A stretch of DNA of 64,000 nt from Endomychus coccineus (GCA_958510875.1 OY294067.1:137175726-137239725); one strand, 5' to 3'. Shown: positions 11,528-21,660, counted from the first letter of the stretch. Program-made: numbers and translations. The notes: generated by a model not told the origin, from the sequence alone.

Positions 11528-11760
11528 TTACAGTATGGTTGTCCGATTGGACAAACAATTTTTGACTGCAATGCAGTCACAAACCACCACAAACGGTTTT
11601 CCAATAAGATAATGTCGAAACCTCATCAGGGTGTATACAGCTACTGATTCCAGTTCAAAAAAATGTTTTTTCTGTTGTTTGGTGGTGCTTTTTCTATAAT
11701 AAGCTATACGGTTTGAATTATGCATTGTAGCGCAGGATTGAAAATAGATAGAACGGGGCT
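11528..11760 (-). pseudogene. Gypsy RNase H N-terminal fragment
   Basis: The minus-strand frame contains TTKQQKKHFFELESVAVYTL and then RFRHYLIGKPFVVVCDCIAV. This is the ELE-type core and the YLxGKxFxVxTDC segment of Ty3/gypsy RNase H; the usual Thr of TDC is Cys here. RNase H degrades the RNA strand during reverse transcription. The frame ends where the 1.2-kb insertion starts. On the other side the sequence joins the 5' LTR within about 30 bp, so everything from gag to the polymerase domain was deleted. Confidence 0.85.
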
Positions 11761-11788
11761 AGACGTTATCACGATTTTGAGGTATCTC

Positions 11789-12242
11789 TGTCTCTATCAT
11801 TGGAGGAAATAGTATATTGTGCAATTTGTGTGATTTGTTACACTCGCCTATACGGCTCGTTTCACAAAATGTCACGCCTCGTGAAAAGTGCTTCCAACAC
11901 TAGTTGCACACTACTTATTCTACGACTGCACTGAAATCTTCTAAGTTAAGAATTCTCGACTGCAAGAAAAATATATACTTATTGTTAGATTGACGCACTC
12001 ACAATCACTTTTTGAGTAGTTTATTGATGAAACAGTATCATAAACATATAGAATATATTATACGGTAATTAATATATTGAGAATCGCCTGTCATGTAGTT
12101 CCACGGCTACAGTTCGAGAAGAGAGGATATACCCATAGACATGCGTATCTCCCTTTCCACACGCATAGACATCTCGACAAAAGATAGGCTTGGAAAGCTT
12201 CGGGAGGAGTCGGTAGCTCGTTGGTACAGATGGTTTATAACA
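11789..12242 (-). repeat. Gypsy 5' LTR
   Basis: About 454 bp, partner of 8319-8807, with the same TGTTATAAACCA start in element orientation. Several indels separate the two. The P element target duplication begins three bases beyond its outer end. Confidence 0.8.
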
Positions 12243-12244
12243 TT

Positions 12245-12252
12245 ATATACGG
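12245..12252. repeat. P element target duplication, left
   Basis: ATATACGG, identical to 14307-14314. It lies three bases from the outer end of the gypsy 5' LTR. Confidence 0.9.
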
Positions 12253-12457
12253 CATAGATAACTCTACTACCGTAGAAATGTTCCGTGTTAGGTACCGAAA
12301 CCGCGAGGATTGGAACTGTACTAAATGATGGTTTGGAGGAAAATTCGAAGTTACACAGCACATAAATGCAAATTTTGTTTTCTTACAATTTAAGTAGGAA
12401 ATGAAAGTCGATAGTTTTTACCAATAGTTTTTATTCAACAACAGAATTAGAACAGAA

Positions 12458-12526
<69 letters not shown>
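12458..12526. repeat. (AT)n microsatellite
   Basis: Almost pure AT dinucleotide tract that borders the tRNA-like repeat unit on its left. Confidence 0.97.
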
Positions 12527-12528
<2 letters not shown>

Positions 12529-12939
12529 TGTCATTTGAATAAGAACTGTCAAGTAACTGCCAACCATAGCAGTACTAACCTACAATCCTTACTTCAAAAA
12601 ACGACTGAACTTCAGATGAATGTGCGTGAATAGTTGATCTATGGTAGGGCATCGAATCGCATTGTGTTCATCAATGATCTACTATCCTTTCAGAGGTTTA
12701 TATTTACAAAAATATAAAAATCTAACAGGACCGAAGTGGTGTAATTGGTAAACACCCTGGACTAGAAATCCAGAAATGTGGGTTCGAATCCCGCCTATGG
12801 TTCAATCTTTTACGTTTATTCATCTTTATAATCCTATGTTAAATTATCTAAGTTATCTTCATAATTCAGAAAATTTAATTCTATATCTCTTAAGTTACAT
12901 ACACGATAGTGGCCAATTAGGCAAAGAAACTTTAAACTT

Positions 12940-12942
<3 letters not shown>
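12527..12942 (+). repeat. tRNA-like repeat unit, copy A
   Basis: One of four copies (others at 29359-29720, 29776-30093 and 30094-30425). Shared landmarks are GATGAATGTGCGTGAATAG, a 73-nt tRNA-like core, and CTAAGTTATCTTCATAATTC downstream. (TA)n tracts border both sides. Copy A also has 80 bp of 5' sequence (CTGCCAACCATAGCAGTACT) that copy B shares. It may be a SINE-like or MITE-like repeat; no poly(A) tail is present. Confidence 0.85.
12730..12802 (+). tRNA. tRNA-like core, anticodon AGA (pseudo)
   Basis: Folds with class I tRNA geometry: acceptor ACCGAAG/CTATGGT (one A-A mismatch and one G-T pair), D stem GTGT/ACAC, anticodon stem CTGGA/TCCAG with loop CTAGAAA, a 4-nt variable loop, T stem GTGGG/CCCGC with loop TTCGAAT. 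A and B box promoter motifs (TGGTGTAATTGG, GGTTCGAATCC) are present. The anticodon AGA would be serine, but serine tRNAs need a long variable arm, which is absent. It sits inside a dispersed repeat, so I treat it as tRNA-derived rather than a working gene. Confidence 0.6.

Positions 12943-13013
<71 letters not shown>
12943..13013. repeat. (TA)n microsatellite
   Basis: Pure TA dinucleotide tract at the right border of tRNA-like repeat copy A. Confidence 0.97.
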
Positions 13014-13014
<1 letters not shown>

Positions 13015-13016
<2 letters not shown>

Positions 13017-13355
13017 CAATTAAACATCAAAAACTATAGAAATGACTATATATAATATAATAATATAAATAAATATTGAGACTAATGGCAATGGGTTAAA
13101 ACAAAAATACATAAAATATACTTAAATACAATTAAATATCGAGACTAATTACAATGGGTTAAAACAAAAATACATGAAATATACATATAAATACAATTAA
13201 ATATCGAGACTAATTACAATGGGTTGAAACAAAAATACATAAAATATACATATAAATACAATTAAACATGGAGACTAATTACAATGGGTTAAAACAAAAA
13301 TACATAAAATATACATATAAATACAATTAAATATCGAGACTAATTACAAAGGGTT
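13015..13355 (+). repeat. About 65-bp tandem repeat, five units
   Basis: The motif GAGACTAATTACAATGGGTT starts at about 13078, 13141, 13206, 13271 and 13336 (spacing 63-65 bp) and is followed by AAAACAAAAATACATRAAATATAC and ACAATTAAATATC. It lies within the P element, next to the transposase remnant. Confidence 0.93.
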
Positions 13356-13419
13356 GTTCTGCAATTTGAAGATTCAGATATACACTTATTTTATATAATA
13401 TGACACAAATTAAACTTAC

Positions 13420-14004
13420 CATTAATTGCCGTAAGGTTAATAGTCGATGCAACAGTTCTACTCAAAACTTGAGCACCTTCATTTTCTTCACTTTATTACG
13501 AGTTACATGAAACTCAGTCAATTTTGGCATTGCTCTCAAGTATCCACTAACATTATCCAGTTGCCATGCCTTTTGTATATCTTCCCATTTAGCTTATTTT
13601 GGAGTTCCGTTAAGCGTGTAATGAACGGTTTTTGTTAGGAGGTTGTTTCTCACACCTTTCAGTAAATGTGGTGGATCATACAATGGTATAATTTGTTGTC
13701 CATCGATTTCAAATATGAAGTCATATAATTCTTTTCCTCCTCTTGCATACTCCTCTTTCGTTTCCTTCACTAATTTGTTTATCGTACTGAAATTATTTGT
13801 ACCTTGATCGCAAATTGTGGCCACCACATTGAAACCAATTTCCCTGCAAGATCGTACAATGTTTTGAATTGAACGTTTAATGGTTTCAGCTTTTGCTGCT
13901 CCTTTAATAAATTGATACATAATTGGTTGTTTCCATTCTCCCTCAATACCTTGCAGCATGAAAACCTGAAAGAGTGTCAATGAGAGAAATTCAATTATTT
14001 TCAT
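13420..14004 (-). pseudogene. P element transposase fragment
   Basis: The minus-strand translation matches the central catalytic part of P-type (THAP9-like) transposases. It reads VVATICDQGTNN (the first catalytic Asp in this family), then PLYDPPHLLKGVRNNLL, and after an in-frame TAA at 13594 continues in the same frame with AKWEDIQKAW, KLTEFHV and KKMKVLKF, followed by TGA at about 13462. The N-terminal THAP DNA-binding domain and the C-terminal part are missing. The enzyme would cut and paste P elements carrying the terminal repeats at 12253 and 14306. The stops and missing ends make it non-functional. Confidence 0.88.
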
Positions 14005-14306
14005 TCACCTATAGTTTACCTGTACATGATTAGCTATATATATATATATATATAATATATATAATATTGTAGAAATAGCGTGTACAATAGCAAGCAACAA
14101 GTCGTTATGGAAACAAAATCCACAAATGAATTAAACATGGCTACTATTGAAAAACAATAACAATCGCATGCGCATTATAATTTCTATTAATTTCGGACGC
14201 TTGACGCGCCCTCCCGTGTTTTGGAAGCGTAAATACTTTCGCCGGCCATGACAGTGTTGGTTCCTTCCATAAGACATTTCATTCTACGGTAGTAGAGTTA
14301 TCTATG

Positions 14307-14314
14307 ATATACGG
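14307..14314. repeat. P element target duplication, right
   Basis: ATATACGG, identical to 12245-12252. Confidence 0.9.
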
Positions 14315-14582
14315 TTATCAGGCTACGATATCGCAGTCATGTGAAATAAATTGTCGGGAAATGTGTGTTTTCCATTATGCACAGGAAGCGTAAATATAAG
14401 CACACGCTCCGTCACCTATCATGTAAAATCAATCAATTTTAGTAGTAATATACAGTGCGTTATTTGTTCTTTTCAATAGCAGTCGTAGAAAAAATGGAAC
14501 CAGTCAGCTTACATGAATTGATGGAATTATACTTTGTGATGCAAAAAAATGAGCACTTGACATTTTGAGTGCTCTTCACATC
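14315..14582. other. Unassigned spacer
   Basis: DNA between the P element and the BEL element. It contains a short 24-codon plus-strand frame (start near 14493, MEPVSLHELMELYF) with no recognised relatives. Confidence 0.4.
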
Positions 14583-14798
14583 TGTAAATACTGCAGACTT
14601 GGGGTGAATTGGGCAATATTTACTGTATAGTATTGAAATAACTTTATACTTTTTATAATAAGAAGTGTATTTGACAAGTAAATTCTGACAGTCTTCTATA
14701 TTATTTTTAATTTTTCTACATATCTAGGTAATCATGAAAAACATTAGAAACAGGAAATAAAGTATCTTCAAATTAATATATGAATTCCATTCCTAACA
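14583..14798 (-). repeat. BEL 3' LTR
   Basis: 216 bp. In element orientation it begins TGTTAGGAATGG and ends CAGTATTTACA. It matches 20318-20532 almost base for base. Confidence 0.95.
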
Positions 14799-14812
14799 TC
14801 CTCCCCCGTTAT
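14799..14812 (-). other. Polypurine tract
   Basis: In element orientation AACGGGGGAGGA directly precedes the TG of the 3' LTR, the expected plus-strand primer position. Confidence 0.75.
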
Positions 14813-14846
14813 AATTTGTAAACGTTATAGAATTAACAAAATGTAA

Positions 14847-17800
14847 CTAATTAAAATTGAAACCCTGCGGTTTCTTCACTTGTCTACCGGCTCTGGTAAC
14901 AGTGATGACACCATCATCTATACTTCCGTTCCCTTCTTTGTTTCCTTTTGCCTTTTCTGTAATATTGTCCTCTTGTGACGTGTTGTTCTCTTGCTGTTGA
15001 TTTTCTTGAATCTCTTCTCCTTGTACTTTTTCACCTTGAAGCTTATCTTCATGTCTGGAGCTGTTGCTGTTTTCTATTTGTCCTCTCAATTCTTTTGTTT
15101 CTTGAGATCCAATTTCCAAAGGATATAGTCTTTGGAATGGACGGATTATCTCACCATTCTTCGTCTTGATCCTGGCTATTCTGGGTGTATTGTCTCTTCC
15201 AGGGTATATTTCCAGAATTCTTGCTAAAGGCCAGTCGATTCTCTTCATGTTTTCAGCACCCACATATACTATGTCCCCCACTTTCAAACTACCTTGTCTC
15301 CTTCGACCAGTATTAGTAAGTTCTGATAAGTACTCTTTCCTAAATCGGCTCCGAAAATCGTCTCTGAGCTTCTGTATATATCGATGACGTCTCAACAAAC
15401 TCATTCTGTCTAAATCATCAAATTCTGGCAGTTCACTAGACCGTGTGTGTGTAATAAACATAGAAGGACTTAAGGACATTAAAATGTCCTCTTCAGAAAA
15501 ATAAGTTAACGGACGAGTGTTAATAATCGCTTCACATTCACACAATAATGTGTTGAGCTCTTCGTAATTTAAAGAAGATTTCCCGAGATTTCTTCTCAAT
15601 AATTCTTTTATCATTCTCACTATCCTTTCCCAGAATCCTCCCCACCATGCAGCAGTAGGTGGATTGAAATGCTACTTTATTTTCTTCACAGATGAGTACT
15701 CCAAAATTTTCTGCCAATCAATTTTATTCATAAGATTGTTTGCACCGATGAAGTTTGTTCCATTATCAGAATATATGACAGAAACTCTTCCTCTGCGTGC
15801 TGCAAATCTTCTCAAACATAAAATGAAAGTTTCTGTGGAAAGTGATTCTGCCAGTTCTAGATGAACTGCTCTGTAAACAGTGCATGTGAACAAAACTATC
15901 CAACATTTTTTTCGTTCTTTCAGATATAATGGACCGGCTAAATCCACTCCCACTATTCCGAAAACTGCTCCACAATGTATTCTGTCTTTTGGCAATGGGG
16001 AAAATGGTGTATCAACGAATTTACTATTGTACCTTTTGCAGATTATATATTTGGATATGACTTGTTTAACTGTTCCTCTTGCTTTCAAAATCCAAAACCT
16101 TTCACGTAATATATACAACAATGCCTGAACTCCTGCATGTAAGTTAATTCGATGTTGTTCTTCAATTAATTTGTGAATTATTTTATTCTTACCTGGTATA
16201 AGTATTGGATATTTGAAGTTATACGAATCTTCTCCTTCAGTTAGTTTCGTTATGATTCTCCATAATCCATTTTTGTCTTCGGTGATCTGTAAATTCTTAA
16301 GGTGGTTCGGATTACTTCCAAAGGTTTCCAGCTGTATGGACTTCAGTAGACGTATTTCAGCTCTGTCAATTTCCTCGAAAGTAAGTTCTCCCAATATTTC
16401 CACAGCAGTCTTTTTTGAATTGATTGCGAATCGAAAAATCCATCCTATCATCCTAATAGTTTTTGAATATTTGGAGAAATAATTGAAATCCTCCGTAGAA
16501 ATGTTCATTGGACATAAGAGTGTTTGAATTGTCTTCTTTCTCTCTTCATCAATTTCTTGTTGTGAACAAATGATTTCATTACGTGGCCAATTCTCTGGAT
16601 TAGTGTACAGCCAGCTTGGACCATCCCACCAACTACTTTGTCATAAATGTTTCACAGTGCAGCCTCTAGACGCAACATCTGCTGGATTGATTTTCCCAGG
16701 AACATGGTTCCAGTCTTCAATGCCACTGAAAACCTTTATTTCCCTGACTCTGTTTGCAACAAAGGTACCCCAATTAGAATTAGATTTTACCCATGTCAGT
16801 GCCACCATTGAATCGCTCCAAAAATATGTTTTTATCTCTCTGAATTCTGATATTTTCTTCATAGTTTGGTGTAAACGTACTCCCAAAACCATCCCTAATA
16901 ATTCAAGTCTTGGAAGAGTTGTATTTTTTGGTGCTACCCTTGATTTAGCTAATAACAATCTGATTGTTATGTTTCCACAATTGGTAGACCTCAAATATAT
17001 ACAGGTTGCGTAAGCTTTTTGACTTGCATCACAGAATACATGAATGCTTGTCGTTTCTGAATCTTCCAAATTAGTATTTTTACATAGTGTTCGAGGAATT
17101 TCACATAGACTGAGCAAATCGATTTTTTTCAACCATGTTTCGAACTGAGTATGGATATCTTCTGGTAAGTTTTGATCCCAATCAATTTTACTTTTCCATG
17201 TTTCTTGTAACAACATTTTAGGTATAAGTGAAACTGGACTAATGAACCCTATAGGATCGAATAGTTTCTGAGCAATTGATAATAGACATCTTTCTGTTAA
17301 TGGAAAATTGTTTTCTTTCATCAGATATCTAGTATCACAAAAAATTGTATCTTCTGCAGAATTCCAAAGTAATCCTAATACTCCAACGATATTTTCTTTT
17401 GATTCAACTGGAATTGATGGTTCTTCTAATTTCAAGGGATTGTGAACCCATCCTCTCAAATTGAATTTAGCTTTGGACATTAATAATGTACACTCTTTAA
17501 TGAACTGTTGCAATTCGATTTCATTCCTGACACTCGTTACACAATTGTCAACATAAAAGGAATCTTTAAGTTTTTCTGCAGATCCTTTCAAATATGCTGG
17601 AGCTCTACTCAAATGGTATGAAATTGTTGCTGAGAGAAGAAAGGGACTAGATTTAACTCCAAACACAACTCTACAATGTTTATAAGTTTTCTTTATTTGT
17701 TGTGAATAATCTGACCACCAGAAAAATCGCAAAAAATCTCTATCCTCTTGTTTTAAACCTATCTGTAAGAACGCCTTTTCAATGTCAGAAATAACCCCGA

Positions 17801-20291
17801 TTATACCTATTCTAAATTTTAGAAGAAGTGTAGGAATCATATCCAAAAAATTAGGTCCTTTATCTAAACAGTCATTCAATGTATTACCCTGTATATCCTT
17901 TGCTGCAGCATCAAAAACTGGTCGAATTCTTGTTGTTGCGCTGGATTCTTTGATGACTGCATGATGAGGAAGATAATGTACTCCTTTTTTTGTATCCTCA
18001 TCAACTGTAACTTCTTCTATGATTCCTAGTTCATTCCATTCCTCGAATATCTTTTAATAGGCATCAAACATTCCTTTGTCAACTAACCTCTTCGTATTCG
18101 ACTTCATTCTCTTCTGTGCCAAACTTTTATTACTCAGTATCGTGGGATGACCGTCAATCCAAGGCAAGTTGATTTCATATCTATTGTTTTTGCATAAAAT
18201 AGTATAGTAGAATTTTCTTAAAGTTTCTTCGTCTAGAGCTTCCTTTGTCTTCATTTCCGGTGGATTCTTTATTCCCAACGTGTCTAAATTCCATAAATCA
18301 GTTATAGAGTAATTATCAGAGAATCCAGAAAATATATTCATATTACGTTTGGGAAAATATTTACCCATGATTGTCCACCCAAATCTAGTTTCAACTGCTG
18401 TAAGTCCGTCATCGATATTATCGGTGTTACCTGTCAATAAAGTGCCGAATATATCCGCGCCTAATAAAAGTTCAATTTCACTTGGAACATTCTCGAATTC
18501 ATTGTCATAAATAATTATATTTTTATTTCTCAAATAGTTTATATATGTAATATTGTCTAATCTTGCAATATTATTACATATTCTATTCTGTTCTAAGACA
18601 TCTAGTCTACATTCAAAGGAATTTTTGATGTCTCTGATAACAATATTGTATAAAGTACGGATTTGAGGTTCTGAAGTGTAACCACCGAAAACGCCCTGTA
18701 TAATTTTTTTTTCGCCTGATTTTTTCAAACTCATCTGTTTCGCAAAATGGGATAAAACATAAGAGCGTTGAGATCCCGAATCTAAAAGTGCTCTCACCAA
18801 CTTTCCTTCATCTTCATTGACAACTTTGACAATAACTGCTTGTAATAATACTAAAGGAGAAAAATTACATGTGAGAACGTTATCTGTTTTAACGGTCTGT
18901 ATATTCTCAATACTCAGAATACTATCGACTCTGTTTTCTTTTGATTCAGTGTTATTTATTTTTGTAATCAAGTCAGGACACATAATCGGATAATGTTTTT
19001 TCGAACATATCATACATTTGACATATGCTCTACAATTCTTTATTGAATGATTTTGTTTCAAACAAGCGAAACAACCTCTTTCCTTAGTGAAACATTCTTT
19101 CTTTTCATGGAAAGAAAATCCCTGTGCCTTTATGCATTCTTGACTTAAATGTGATTTGTCACAAAATAAACAAGTTGGAATTTTCTTACTCTTTTCAATA
19201 TCCTTCGGGTTTCCAGAGTAAAGAGCTGCTGCTGTGTATGGTTTACTACTCTCACCTTGCTTCTGTGTTTTGAGAATGTTATCCATCTGATATTTGGGCT
19301 CATTTACAAATCCTTTCTGTGCTAAGTTGATCCTCTCCTCAGATTCTACCTCACTCCTTAAAAAATCCAATAGCATTGATAAATAATCGTAATAAGTGTT
19401 GTTTTCCTTTGGACCAGCCTGCGTAAGATTTGACAATTTGATTTTATTTACATTTCTATGTCTTTCCCAAACTTTCAACAAATCGGCTGGCAGAGCAGAT
19501 TCAACCAATGGTAGCAGCATTGAAGCGTATTTTTCTTTGGTTACCCCAAGTGTCTCTAAAGCTCTAAGCTGTGTTTCTAATTTATCGTATAAACTGGAAA
19601 GTGACATACCTGTTTTCTCTTTCATAGCTTGTTTCAAAACTAAATTTAAAAGTTCTCTAACATATACCTCAATGAGTAGCTCATCTCTAGCGAACCTTGC
19701 TTTCAACTGGTCAATGGCGACAAGATAATTTGCTCCAGATGGTGGGAAACTTTCTACTAATTCGAGAGCTGGTGAACCGTCTTCCATAGATTGAAGTAGA
19801 TATTGGAATTTATCTTCAACGTCTATTTTCTCATCTTCATGTATTTTTCTATACTGGCCCCAAAAACCAATCCAATTCTTCATATTTCCATCAAATTTTC
19901 TCAGCTGAATTTTCGGCAAATTGAATTTCCGTTTGGTTTCATTGCTCGTACAGCACACTCCTTTATTAGTTTGAACATCGTCATCAAATATTCTCAGTAG
20001 GTATTCACATTTGGATTGATATTCGAAATATTTATCCCTATAGGATTGCGTTTCTTGATATTCTCCTTCCAGTACATCATCGAGCGCTTCGGAAAATAAA
20101 GTTTCTCTTAAATTATCATCATGGCAGCTCAATCTTGTAGTTGCATTCTCCAGATTCTTCATAAGAGACTCCAATTGGTATTTTTCTATAGACTTTCCTA
20201 TTTTGATTTCTATCTCCAAGGAATCAACTTTCTCGCATATGACGTTTACTTGTCTTCTAATAAAACTCCTTTCTTTCTTTACGATTTCCAT
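14847..20291 (-). pseudogene. BEL/Pao gag-pol polyprotein with three stops
   Basis: One frame of 1,814 codons from ATG at 20291 (MEIVKKERSF, 10 bp after the primer site). Gag carries three Cys-His knuckles at about residues 373-437 (CLFCDKSHLSQEC, CFACLKQNHSIKNC, CMICSKKHYPIMC). The protease has LLDSGSQRS (about 503). Reverse transcriptase has GVISDIEKAFLQI (about 835) and FYVDNCVTS (about 914). RNase H has HVFCDAS (about 1089). Integrase has GVDLAGP (about 1450), IYSDNGTNF (about 1513) and GGFWERIVRM (about 1553), then the C-terminal VGDIVYVGAE region. The frame is broken only by TAA at 18054, TGA at 16641 and TAG at 15672; no frameshift separates the parts. In the integrase zinc region the first expected Cys is Tyr (KYIICKRYN). 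Together the products would make virus-like particles, copy the RNA and integrate it. Confidence 0.93.
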
Positions 20292-20300
20292 TGCGTGTCC

Positions 20301-20314
20301 TGTCACGGTCGCCA
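20301..20314 (-). other. Primer-binding-type site
   Basis: In element orientation TGGCGACCGTGACA starts three bases after the 5' LTR. TGG at this position is the usual complement of a tRNA CCA end. I cannot assign the tRNA with certainty. Confidence 0.75.
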
Positions 20315-20317
20315 AAA

Positions 20318-20532
20318 TGTAAATACTGCAGACTTGGGGTGAATTGGGCAATATTTACTGTATAGTATTGAAATAACTTTATACTTTTTATAATAAGAAG
20401 TGTATTTGACAAGTAAATTCTGACAGTCATCTATATTATTTTTAATTTTTCTACATATCTAGGTAATCATGAAAAACATTAGAAACAGGAAATAAAGTAT
20501 CTTCAAATTAATATATGAATTCCATTCCTACA
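20318..20532 (-). repeat. BEL 5' LTR
   Basis: 215 bp, partner of 14583-14798. It begins TGTAGGAATGG in element orientation. Confidence 0.95.
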
Positions 20533-20536
20533 ATGT

Positions 20537-20996
20537 CTAAGCTATAGCATATCCCGAACGACTTTTCCACAATTTGTCCATCTGTTCAACCGAATATATG
20601 AATTTCAAGTTAAGGCGGTAAAAGGAACCCACAACAAGAATTTCCATCTTATTCCAAATTAATTTTGAAACAAAGTTGACCCGAATAAACTGCTCAATTC
20701 GGTAGACATACTGGAAAATCACCCATATTTTAAATTTTATCGCTATTGTAGAATAAATTACTGTTTTCGAGATATGTCACTAATTCAGCAGGAGGATTTA
20801 GGTCATCGTATGAATCGAAATAATATTTGAGATTTCCCTTCTTGAACCAAGCGGTCCAATGGCTACCTTTCTGATCAGAGTTCAGTCGATTGATTATACA
20901 ACATTTATTTTCATTTGAACTTGTTGGTACAACTTTCATAGAAACACCATGAAAATATGGAATATTCTTTTTATTGAATGTATATTGAAATATCAA
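20537..20996 (-). pseudogene. Adenain-like cysteine protease remnant (Polinton/adintovirus type)
   Basis: The minus-strand frame at 20730-20996 reads IPYFHGVSMK, then IINRLNSDQKGSHWTAWFKK and YYFDSYDDLNPPAEL. This resembles the adenovirus-type (C5/Ulp-like) proteases of Polinton/Maverick and adintovirus-like elements: His in SHW and Asp in FDSY are the expected catalytic residues. The catalytic Cys region would lie downstream (about 20620-20640, a CCG-type motif in another frame) but is displaced by a frameshift, so the copy is broken. In such elements the protease processes capsid proteins. The BEL insertion ends at 20532, just beyond. Confidence 0.65.
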
Positions 20997-21029
20997 AATT
21001 AGTCAAAGAATTTACTTTTCTTCATTTTC

Positions 21030-21331
21030 CTTTAATTCGTCTGTTTAAGATCTTTACCCTCTAATGCTTGATAATGTCTTTCCAACTCAACATGTCCTCT
21101 ATCTTTACTCTTCTCATTCAGTACAAATGCTTGATGATGTCTTTCCAACTCAACATGTCCTCTATATTTACTCTTCTTATTCAGTAAAATATTTGCACTT
21201 GCTGAAGCATCACCTCTCAACTCTCCTAAAGCGCTAAGGTCTACAAATAACAATGGTAGAAAATGACCTTCTTTAATACTTTTTATATTGTCAAATATCA
21301 AAGTTAAGCGTAGACCTTCCTTTGACTTCAA
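21030..21331 (-). pseudogene. Upstream part of Polinton-like ORF, with internal duplication
   Basis: The minus-strand frame contains LSALGELRGDASASANILL, then two copies of a charged segment: KSKYRGHVELERHHQA and, directly after, KSKDRGHVELERHYQA (about a 69-bp duplication), ending in KDL. Polinton/adintovirus-like ORFs often have a small hydrophobic or glycine-rich stretch followed by a charged helix just upstream of the protease-like domain, and the order here matches. Function unknown; the copy is decayed. Confidence 0.45.
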
Positions 21332-21369
21332 GCCTTTTTATAGCCTCTATCGATGAGGGGAGTTAGGAG

Positions 21370-21660
21370 GGAGAGAGAGTCATTATCCATCATCAGACTC
21401 TCTTATAATATATAACATTTTAATATTAATAGCTGTCAGCGGAAATTTGGTGCTACCTGGGAAACTATGGATGAACTTGTACTTGAAAATTGTGATACTT
21501 TGGAATTTTGCATAAATTGAAGTATCTTCTTGATCCATCATTATCATTAGACTCTTTCTCAATAATTTATGAAAATTAAAAGATCTACGGAGAGTTTGGT
21601 GCTGCCTGTGAAACTATGGCTGAACTAGAACCTGAAAACTGGTACTTTCAAATATCCCTT
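21370..21660 (+). repeat. About 150-bp direct duplication
   Basis: Two similar blocks follow each other. TTTGGTGCTACCTGGGAAAC then CTATGGATGAACTTG (about 21449) and TTTGGTGCTGCCTGTGAAAC then CTATGGCTGAACTAG (about 21596) are each followed by CTGAAAA or TTGAAAA and preceded by CATCAKTATCATYAGACTC. Confidence 0.75.

Larger units (their letters stand above)
8319..12242 (-). mobile_element. Degenerate Ty3/gypsy retrotransposon
   Basis: An element on the minus strand, defined by two directly repeated LTR-like ends (8319-8807 and 11789-12242) and, between them in the correct order, RNase H, the integrase zinc domain, the integrase core and the post-integrase region. Gag, protease and most of the reverse transcriptase are missing: RNase H begins almost directly after the 5' LTR. 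The LTRs differ substantially and contain indels, and the coding remnants carry stops, so this is an old copy. No matching target duplication was found (flanks CTCTC and TTATA). Confidence 0.85.
12253..14306 (-). mobile_element. P element, defective
   Basis: Ends are exact. The left end begins CATAGATAACTCTACTACC at 12253 and the right end is its reverse complement finishing at 14306; 25 bp match perfectly. The 8 bp ATATACGG lie directly outside both ends (12245-12252 and 14307-14314). Inverted repeats of this size and 8-bp target duplications are P-superfamily hallmarks, and a P-type transposase remnant lies inside on the minus strand. The 2,054-bp copy is non-autonomous: only part of the transposase remains, with stops, and a tRNA-like repeat, (TA)n tracts and a 65-bp tandem repeat have been added. 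Confidence 0.93.
14583..20532 (-). mobile_element. BEL/Pao retrotransposon, near-complete
   Basis: A 5.95-kb LTR element on the minus strand with LTRs at 20318-20532 (5') and 14583-14798 (3'), a primer-binding-type site, a full-length gag-pol frame and a purine-rich tract before the 3' LTR. The LTRs appear almost identical (I count one substitution, CAGTCWTCTAT, and one indel, CCTA(A)CA), implying a recent insertion. Domain order gag, protease, reverse transcriptase, RNase H, integrase, then a C-terminal domain is typical of BEL/Pao. The flanks (GACAT and GATGT in element orientation) do not form a clear target duplication. Confidence 0.95.

Noticed and set aside
8314..12247. Target-site duplication for the gypsy element
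   Set aside because: Five-base flanks CTCTC and TTATA do not match, so insertion boundaries are supported only by LTR similarity and TG/CA ends.
12776..13039. Open frame of about 87 codons, found again at 29205-29480, 29648-30025 and 30123-30494, apparently a conserved protein
   Set aside because: Conservation is explained by the dispersed tRNA-like repeat that contains it, and the C-terminal Tyr-Ile repeats are translated (TA)n. No independent sign of coding.
14578..20537. Target-site duplication of the BEL element
   Set aside because: GACAT and GATGT agree at only some positions; I do not count this as a duplication.
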